Of a stretch of DNA of 64,000 bases, positions 55,946-64,000 are shown one piece after another. Within the stretch, counting starts at the first letter, position 1; the number at the start of each line of letters is the position of its first letter. This DNA is from Parus major (taxonomy: Eukaryota > Chordata > Aves > Passeriformes > Paridae). Under the pieces are notes generated by a model. It made no database searches. It was not told the DNA's origin and saw nothing but the letters and a program-made list of their open reading frames with translations. Position numbers and translations under genes: made by a program. The stretch is from assembly GCF_001522545.3 (NCBI RefSeq), contig NC_031770.1, forward strand, positions 89,725,194-89,789,193, in the 5' to 3' direction.

Positions 55946-58660
55946 TAACCACAGGGCTTTCGCCCAGGCTCCCAGCTGGGAGCTGGGGAACCCAGTGGTT
56001 CATCCTATGCTTACATGAGGCAGTTATTACCTGCTGTAGATATCTTCCCCTCCCTTTCCTCCCCTGTACCCATACATTTGCAGGATCGAGGCTTGTCCTC
56101 CTGATTTCCAGTGGCCAGGCAGCCCAGGGAAGCTGAGCTCCCGTGGCTGGGCAGAGGCACGGAGCAGGGCATGGAGAGGAGGGGTCATTTTAAAGAGCAC
56201 CCGAGCACAGGCTCCGGTCTCTCTTGCTCACTGTGACAGCGAAGTGCCTCACTGAAAACCAGTGAGCTGGGACTTAAGCGGCCTCTGATCTTTCTCACTC
56301 TTTCCCCCCGACAATTCCTCTCTTTTTGTGTTTGCATTTTCCAAGGAAGAGGCGTTTTCACGGACAGCTGTGGGACAGAATCTTTCTGAGGAGGGTAAGA
56401 GGTTTTTAACTCCTCACTTTCAGTTCTTAGAAGGTGGCATTTTGAAGCAGGGGGGAGGCTGGTTGGTATAATGCATTGTTTTGGGACCCCAAGTGTCCTT
56501 TGGCATGACTGGTACTTAAGCTAAAATAAAGTAGGTGAAATCAAACAATCATAAAAAACCAAATCACTCAGGGTTTTCAATATTCAGTAACTTGGTTTTA
56601 TTATAGTACTGTTTGATTTGTTTCAGTAGGTTTGCGTGTCCCATCACTTACAGTGCTTGTGCACTAAGCTAGCTTGTGAAATTTCTGCTGCTGAAAAAAG
56701 CATTTCTCAGGAAAAAACTTTGGATAGTGAGCATTTTTGAACAGAGCTTAAAATGTTGTATTTAAATGAGCTCTGCAGTGATGCAATGAGGCAATAAACA
56801 TTAAGTACTACATGTATTAAAAATTTTAAGTTACAAGTCTCTAAAAATACTTAGAAAACAGATAAGGCTGCCAAAAGAACATGCCTTCACCAACTTTAAA
56901 TTGTGATTATTAATATGCAAAGCTATAACTATGTATGTAACATACAAAATTATCCAAAAGCTTTGTTTCGCTTTTTCCATGCCAGCAAATATACACAACA
57001 CTTGAAACATTGTAGAGTTTTTCCAACAAAAGTTGTGTTAAACAGCTAAGTATACTAAAACACTAGCTATACCTTCAACTGAACCTGTCTTAAAATGGCA
57101 AGCTGCTGGGAGGTTGCTATTCTGGGAGGTGACTCTGATAGGTCTCAACAGATGCAGCTCCTGGAATGCAGCCGGAGCGGGGGAGCCGGGCAGCAGCTGA
57201 CCCCTGCACTGGCACACTGGCATATCAGGGATCACAGCTCACGTCAGCACAGGCTGACACTGACACTCGGGGCACACATGGCCCTCTCCCTTGCCTGCTC
57301 TGCACATGGTCATCACCCAGCAGCAGCAGCAGCAAAAAACTGCTGGTGCTCACAGGCAGCAACCATTCCTTTCTATAATTAAATTACCATTTTGTTACAT
57401 GCTGTGTGCTTAAGGAAGAAATGATGTGCTGAGATTCTAGATTGAAATATTACTGAAGTCTTTTTATTTTGTTATCTACAATAAACCAGTCATTCGATTT
57501 ATCATTAATTAGCATTTTTTCAAGTTTGAGTTTTTATGACTGCAAGGATCACAGAGAAAATTAGCATGTGTAAATTGTTTTAAAATCAATGGATATACTG
57601 GAGATAAATGCTATGTTTGAATCTATTTGAATGCTGATCTCCACAATTCTGTTTAAATTGTGTTATTGAAGATCAGTGGTTTTCTTCAAGTATATTTGCA
57701 CATACATATATTTGTTTGAAGTAACTCTTTTGTTACCAGGGGCTGTCTCACATCACATTTGACAAAAATTGGCTCTTTATTTCATTGAGAGCTCTACTAG
57801 AGCTGATATATATAATTTAAATATGTGTTCTAACATAGTTATGGGACCGATTCTTACCTTTCCATAAGCAGAACTTGTTCAAAATAACAATCCTGGTAGA
57901 GTCTGTGTGACATTTTTTCAAATAGAAGTTAGGCATGTTCCTAAATCTCCACAAAATCCTAAAAGTAGGATTATAGATTTCAAATTACTGATACTGAAAA
58001 GCAATTAAACTATGCTATGAGCAGAAAATATTTGCACATCTGACACAGGAAATAGAACACTATTACTCTATAAAATGAAAAGTTACAAAAACCTGAAAGG
58101 AGTTTGGAGCAGGACTTAAATCTAAAAGCAATATTACATCATATTAAAATCCTCTTTATGTCTCATCTGGCTTTTGTTTCTTTAAGAATTTTTCCCAGTC
58201 TTAGTATTTCCTGGCCAAGTTCTGTACTCACCTCTAAGTCTGCAGCAGCCCTGGAGTAAGGATGAACAAACATGGGGGTCTGTATATTTCCTGTGCTTCA
58301 GGCTAATGAATTCAGGTCAAGAACCTGTCTGATTTAGATAAATATATTCAAAATTTTACACTCTCTCAAACCCATTTAGAGAATTTAACTTTCTGACTGT
58401 GGTGATAATAGGTGAATGTTAATTTATTATCTTGTTATTTAAAACAAAAAGAAATTACTGAATTACTTGTAAGTATATTCTTCAAAGTTGGAGTATTGAC
58501 TGTTATTAATAAGCAGTCATGCTGCAACCTAGAATTTAGGAATACAGATTATCCTGTGTGTATGGTTTTGTGGCATTATACATCTTGAAAAAGGTTAGAT
58601 TTCTTGCATAATCACATAGCTATTAAATTTCACAACTGTGGTGTTTAATTTTATTTTTAG
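55946..58660. other. KLHL31 upstream region, possible 5' UTR exon
   Basis: The proximal part (56,100-56,400) is moderately GC-rich and ends in GAGG|GTAAGA at 56,394/56,395, a good donor. It could be a non-coding first exon of KLHL31 spliced to the acceptor at 58,660, but this is only a guess from consensus. The remainder to 58,660 is AT-rich with no recognised gene. Confidence 0.35.
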
Positions 58661-58692
58661 CAAGTGCTTGGCTGTAATATTTCATTGCAGTC

Positions 58693-59864
58693 ATGGCTCC
58701 TAAGAAGAAGAATGTGAAAAAGAACAAATCGGATATCAACGAAACAACTATCATTGTGGAAGATAGCCCCCTCAGTAAACTAAATGGCTTGAATGGACTC
58801 TTGGAAGGAGGAAATGGTTTCAGCTGCATTTCATCTGAGGTTTCGGACCCATCATACTGTCCAAACCTCTTGGAAGGTCTAAGCAAAATGAGACAAGAAA
58901 ATTTCCTTTGTGACTTGACTATCAGTACCAAAACCAAATCATTCAATGTTCATAAGGTAGTGATGGCTTCAAGCAGTGAATATTTTCACAACATCTTAAA
59001 GAAAGATCCGTCCACTCAAAGAGTGGACCTCAATGATGTGTCCCCAGTGGGTCTAGCTACTGTTATCACCTATGCTTACACTGGAAAACTTACTCTCTCA
59101 CTTTATACAATAGGTAGTATTATTTCCACAGCAATTTATCTACAGATTCACACCCTTACAAAGATGTGCTGTGATTTTCTAGCCCAAGAAATCAGTGTTG
59201 AGAACTGTATGTACATTGCCAATATTGCAGAAACATACGGACTAAAAGCAACCAAAGAAGCAGCACACAAATTTATTAAAGACAACTTCATTGAATTTTC
59301 AGAAACTGATCAGTTCCTAAAACTTACTTTTGATCAGATTAATGAACTTCTTGCAGATGATGACTTACAGTTGCCTTCTGAAATTGTTGCATTCCAGATT
59401 GCAATAAAATGGCTAGAATTTGACCAAAAAAGAGTAAAGTTTGCTGCCAATCTCTTAAGTAACATCCGTTTTGGTACCATCTCAGCCCAAGACCTTGTCA
59501 ATTATGTTCAAACTGTGCCAAGAATGATGCAAGATGCAGACTGCCATAAGCTCCTAGTGGATGCCATGAACTATCACTTGCTTCCCTATCACCAGAATAC
59601 ACTTCAGTCTAGAAGAACAAGGATCCGTGGAGGTTTCAGAGTCTTAGTTACTGTTGGGGGACGCCCTGCTTTAACAGAAAAGTCTCTTAGTAGAGACATC
59701 TTATACAGAGACCCTGAAAACGGATGGAAGAAGCTAAGTGAAATGCCTGCTAAGAGTTTTAATCAGTGTGTCACAGTGATGGATGGATTTCTCTATGTGG
59801 CTGGTGGGGAAGACCAGAATGATGCCAGGAACCAAGCCAAGCATGCAGTCAGCAATTTCTGCAG
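58693..59864 (+). CDS. KLHL31: KLHL31 coding exon 1 (BTB, BACK, first two kelch repeats)
   Basis: It ends NFCAG|GTAACT (residues SNFC plus two bases of Arg391). The exon is relatively AT-rich, with many A/T third positions. A TTTTATTTTTAG acceptor at 58,649-58,660 suggests the exon begins at 58,661, giving 32 bases of 5' UTR before the ATG. Confidence 0.96.
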
Positions 59865-62414
59865 GTAACTACTACTTCTTTAAAAGGGATGGAGGTATCA
59901 ATTCCACAGAAAGCAGATAGATAGATTAAGCTGGTTTGTGTCATGCAACATGAATCCCTTGGATGAAGAGAAATGGGACAATGTAGGGGAGGTATAGATG
60001 CTATTCTATATTAAACTTTGAATGAACAGAAATATACAACTGGAGTTATGCAAAAAAATTCACCATGGTTACACATGCACACTGAGAAGTGAGGAAAAAC
60101 TGAGAAAACTTATTCCAAGTGGAGGAAATAGAAACATTAAATAGGAAGTCATGGGATGTTCTAAGGAGACTTCAAATTTTCAAAAGCTTTTGATGCCTCA
60201 GAAAAGGTTTGGTTAGAAAACTACCTTTTACATATTATAGCCTTCACTTTCTATTCACCATTCACTATATGTTCAACAGCTTTTTGTATTGAAATTTCTG
60301 TACTGAAATTAATTTCAAATCCTTTATTTTTTGATTATTATTATTATCAAGAGTTTAGAAACAACGGTAGCATTCCTTGATAGCTGTCTTTTACAGTGTA
60401 CCCCAAACAATACCTCACTTCTAAAATACTGCAGTTGCTATCTATAGTCATCTGAGACTGCACTGGTGATAGTAAGGTCAGAAGAGTGCACACACTAACA
60501 TGCAATGTCACAAGGGCAGTAGTAGTTTTTAAATAATTCAGCCTAAAAGCTGCCAGCTTGATGCAAAGTAGTAGCTTGATGCAAAGCCTGGTGGTGGGAA
60601 AACTTTTATCTGCCTTTTATTTACTAACAGACTATGAACACACAATGACATTGCACAGCTGCAGTCCTACCAGTGCTTTCTTTCCTGTTCCCAGAAGAAA
60701 CAGTCAGCTTCTCCTGAGGATATTAACCAGTACACCAAGTTAAAGAATGAGGAACATTCTCTAGATCAATTTTATTGTGTAATCTACTTTGTCAGAAAAA
60801 TATCTGCTCTCTTGACCTTCTGCCTTTAAGCTATGCCTCACGTTGTCACAAGGAGTTGTGCCCTCAGTGCACACCTTGGTTGCAGGGAGGAGGTGGGGGA
60901 ATCCTCGTTATGCCCTTAACCTTGAGCATGTCAAGTCACATCAGTATGTCTGTGGACTTGCAGATGACAACACTGAATGACAATTAGTATTTACTTTCCC
61001 ATAGTCTTTTTCTTATGTGATTCTCTGGTCCCCTTACCATGCAACAGAAGTGTGTGGGTCCACTAGTGCACCTCACTCAGCATCTTCTGGAGTCATAATT
61101 TGCCATTTCCTGTTTCAAAGTTGCTCATTTAAATGCCAAGGACAAAGAATGTTATTTCAGATGGGAATGGTATTAGAAAGCACAAATGCTCTTTCCACAT
61201 AAAACTTACTCCATGGGAGTGGTGAGGAAAGTATATTCACCATTTAGAAAGCACTAAGAGGATGCAAGTATAAATCACCACCTAAAGTTTTTAAAAACTG
61301 TATGAGTAAATTTAGACGTCTTTGCCGTGGGTGTAAATTGCAAAAGAATGTCTAAAATTTCTATTGTATCTTGGAAGTATCTCTTTCCAGTATTCTAATG
61401 AGATTATTATACAAAATCAAATTACATCAGATTTACTTCATCAGAGAATCAGATTTAGTTCATTAAAATAATACCAGGTTTGAATGATACAAAAATATTT
61501 TTTCTCCAGTCAAAACCTAAATTTATTTGGAAATTTAATCAGGAATACCAGTTTCATTACACTGACTTTTAATAAACTAACTAACTAACTAAAATTCTAG
61601 CAACTCCACTCTTGCAGCAGTTGCATAGGATTACTGTATAATTTAGCAGAGCAGTGTTACCTTTTTTTTCAATCCTTTCAGGTATGACCCTCGTTTCAAC
61701 AGCTGGATTCACTTGGCGAACATGAATCAGCGGCGCACCCATTTCAGCCTGAACGTGTTCAATGGCCTCCTCTTCGCTGTGGGTGGCCGCAACTCCGAGG
61801 GCTGCCTCTCCTCTGTCGAGTGCTACGTGCCTGCAACTAACCAGTGGCAGATGAAGGCCCCGCTGGAGGTGCCCCGGTGCTGCCACGCCAGTGCAGTGGT
61901 GGATGGCCAGATCCTGGTCACAGGAGGTTACATCAATAATGCTTATTCTCGCTCAGTGTGCATGTACGACCCCAGCAAAGACAGCTGGCAGGATAAGGCC
62001 AGCCTCAGCACCCCAAGGGGCTGGCACTGCGCAGTGTCCCTGCTGGAGAGGGTCTACGTCATGGGTGGGTCTCAGCTGGGGGGGCGAGCGGAAAGGGTCG
62101 ATGTTCTCCCTGTGGAGCGTTACAGCCCATACACAGGGCAGTGGAATTACGTGGCGCCACTTCAAACCGGAGTTAGCACAGCAGGCGCCTCCACCCTTAA
62201 TGGGAAAATTTACTTAGTGGGTGGCTGGAATGAAATAGAGAAAAAGTACAAGAAATGCATTCAGTGCTATAACCCAGATCTCAATGAATGGACAGAGGAA
62301 GATGAACTGCCTGAGGCCACTGTGGGTGTATCTTGTTGTACTATATCCATGCCCAACACCAAGACGAGGGAATCCAGGGCCAGCTCAGTCTCTTCTGTCC
62401 CAGTCAGTATCTAA
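58693..62414 (+). CDS. KLHL31: KLHL31, kelch-like protein 31, complete, 634 aa
   Basis: KLHL31 is a BTB-BACK-kelch protein of heart and skeletal muscle; family members typically act as substrate adaptors of CUL3 ubiquitin ligases. Two coding exons (58693-59864, 61682-62414) join in phase 2 at an arginine codon and give 634 residues, the same length as I recall for the human protein. The N-terminus [12 protein letters not shown] is basic. The BTB domain covers about residues 60-165 ([20 protein letters not shown]), BACK about 168-275, then six kelch blades marked by GG doublets (VGGRP, AGGED, VGGRN, TGGYI, MGGSQ, VGGWN). The C-terminus is [13 protein letters not shown]. The start ATG at 58,693 matches the family's MAPKKK opening. 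The gene is divergent from the elongin A-like gene. Confidence 0.98.
59865..61681 (+). other. KLHL31: KLHL31 intron
   Basis: GTAACT donor and CTTTCAG acceptor preceded by a run of eight T. The 1.8-kb intron is AT-rich. A short direct repeat (agcttgatgcaaag, twice) is at about 60,556-60,587. No nested gene was recognised. Confidence 0.93.
61682..62414 (+). CDS. KLHL31: KLHL31 coding exon 2 (remaining kelch repeats, stop TAA)
   Basis: It starts with G completing Arg391, then [20 protein letters not shown]. It holds four kelch blades and the conserved C-terminus. The first about 480 bases are strongly G/C-ending in codon usage (for example GTGTTCAATGGCCTCCTCTT), unlike exon 1 and the last 200 bases of the same exon. 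Confidence 0.97.
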
Positions 62415-62530
62415 AGATAGGTCTAACCAGCAATAAGTAAAAATGTTTACCAGCACAGCAATATAATTAACCCTTTAAGTAGAATTTTTGGGCTTATATG
62501 TGGAAAAAAAAAATTATTGGCTTTGCAAAT

Positions 62531-62669
62531 GTGCTTTTTAACAGTGCAAACTGGCCAGTTTTCATGAACTTTAGTACAGGTGGCATGAAACAGCACGTTC
62601 GTGCTTTTTAACAGTGCAAACTGGCCAGTTTTCATGAACTTTAGTAGAAGTGGCATGAAACAGCACGTT
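62531..62669 (+). repeat. 70-bp tandem duplication in the KLHL31 3' UTR
   Basis: Copy 1 is 62,531-62,599 and copy 2 is 62,601-62,669, each starting GTGCTTTTTAACAGTGC and ending CAGCACGTT. They differ at two of 69 positions (TACAGG versus TAGAAG). Each copy contains a perfect 14-base palindrome AAACTGGCCAGTTT and further inverted pairs (TTTCATG/CATGAAA, GTGCT/AGCAC), so each could fold into a stem-loop in RNA. Confidence 0.95.
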
Positions 62670-62890
62670 AGGGATAAGATCAATTTCCATAGCAGGAAAA
62701 GAGAGAGTTAACCCATAACCACAGAATTTAATTCTCCTCCTTATTTTGCCACTGACTTACTATACTATCTGTGGCAAATAATTTCATGTTTGTGCCTTGG
62801 TTTCCTTACCCGTAAAATCGAGATAAACTTGCTGCAGAAGATTGTTATGAGGCTTTTTAATACAAAGTTTTAAATGTTTTCAGAACCCAA

Positions 62891-62919
62891 AATAAAAGTC
62901 AAATATGATTAGTAATAAA
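62891..62919 (+). terminator. KLHL31: Candidate KLHL31 polyadenylation signals
   Basis: AATAAA occurs at 62,891-62,896 and 62,914-62,919, about 480-500 bases after the stop. The family's 3' UTR may be longer, so use of these signals is uncertain. Confidence 0.5.
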
Positions 62920-64000
62920 TCTCAATATAGATCAGAAATGTGCCATATCATAAAATTGATCAGTTTTGTTCTTTTCTAAGCATTTTCTATTTTCAGAAAC
63001 AGAAGGGGGAAAAAGGCAAACCAAAAATACCACATATAGCATGTGCATACTTTCTTTTTGGGACAGTGGTATTCACAAAAACTTCTTAAAGCATTTTCTC
63101 CTTCAGAAGGTAGAAAGAGTCCCTCATCTTCTGCCATGAAACCCTTTAATTCCTATACCAAATGCTGTGACATGGCTTTCAAGATCTGAATCCATGAAAT
63201 ACTTTATCTCCCATAATCACTATGGGCCAGACCCAAGGGGCTACTTTGGGTGCCAGATGTCTCTCCTGACCTCTGTGTACACCAAGGAACACCACCTCAC
63301 CCTTGTCCTCATGCTGGGGAGACACCCCTCTCATTCCAGGTTGAAAAACCTAGGAGCTGAGTTCATGCCAGGAGAGACCAAGGGCTAATGGCATCTGAAC
63401 ATGGGGAAGATGCACAGAGCAAACTCCCTTACATTACTCCAGCAAATAACCAGTGGAGTAAGGAACAAAGATGGAATAAAGACTTCAGGATCTGCCCCTT
63501 GGAATTTATGTGGAAAACAGAGAATCACAGGAAAACTCCCTTAGTAAAAACAAAGAGATACCATAACACCTTTCTTGCCAGTTGTAGGCACAACAACACC
63601 CAAAGTAATTTTCTCCTGGGCGTACTATTGTGTATCTCCTTCTGAAGCCTTCATTATAGCCCTTTTCATGGAGATTTCATTCATATTATTCCAAAGGCTA
63701 GACTAACGCTCTTTGTGTTGAAGTTTTCCCAGTGAATAGAGTGGAGTCTTCACTCAACTTAGTTTACGTTCCAAGAACTTTTCTTCCTGATTTCAGCATG
63801 AAGTAGGGGAATTAGCATGAAACCTAATCCTATTCTCATAGCCAAAGGGATATGCAGCCTATCATGTCCTGGGAGGATTTGACACCAAAGGACTTCTGTC
63901 AGCACAGAATGTCTACAACAGCACAAAATGTCTACATCCTTCTTTTAGGGAGGAAAGAGGGAACACAAGGAATTAAAATGATTTAATATAACCAGAAGGG
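62920..64000. other. Distal KLHL31 3' UTR or intergenic DNA
   Basis: No further gene recognised. A small direct repeat (cagcacaRaatgtctaca, twice) lies near 63,900-63,940. Open frames at 63,167-63,645 have no family resemblance. Confidence 0.55.

Noticed and set aside
61581..61886. Minus-strand 101-codon frame
   Set aside because: Shadow of KLHL31 exon 2 on the opposite strand.

Overview
The window is nuclear DNA from a bird. CR1 LINE fragments, a 1.07-kb LTR of a type common in bird genomes, large AT-rich introns and compact CpG islands all point that way. The gene order fits too: LRRC1 and KLHL31 are divergent neighbours, as in the human 6p12 region. Every coding exon below was placed by reading splice sites and reading phase in the sequence and comparing the translation with protein families known from memory. 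No database search was possible.

Layout. (1) 1-7,100: the 5' end of LRRC1 (Lano) on the minus strand. Its first coding exon (6057-6215) lies in a CpG island interrupted by a 598-N assembly gap that removes the first two bases of the start codon. Everything left of 6,056 reads as LRRC1 intron 1. (2) 7,100-33,400: a long intergenic stretch with no gene I can support. It holds a truncated CR1 reverse-transcriptase copy (26.77-27.61 kb), CR1 3' tails, A-rich tracts and some hairpins. (3) 33,423-50,800: a complete minus-strand gene of 11 coding exons for an elongin A-like protein of about 598 residues. It has a TFIIS-type N-terminal domain, a conserved central motif, an intact BC-box and the elongin A C-terminal region. 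A CpG-island promoter with two CCAAT boxes precedes it, and intron 1 carries a 44-bp minisatellite. (4) 51,100-58,600: intergenic, with the LTR (53.60-54.67 kb) and two CR1 tails. (5) 58,661-62,920: KLHL31 on the plus strand, two coding exons, 634 residues, intact BTB, BACK and six-kelch architecture. Its 3' UTR contains a 70-bp tandem duplication.

How the genes relate. LRRC1 is a LAP-family polarity scaffold, KLHL31 a muscle-associated CUL3-adaptor-type kelch protein, and the elongin A-like protein a predicted subunit of the elongin transcription-elongation complex and CUL5 ubiquitin ligase. They share no obvious pathway. The most notable item is the elongin A-like gene: it keeps what I recall as the multi-exon structure of ELOA, so it is not a retrocopy, and it sits between LRRC1 and KLHL31, where I know of no ELOA gene in mammals.
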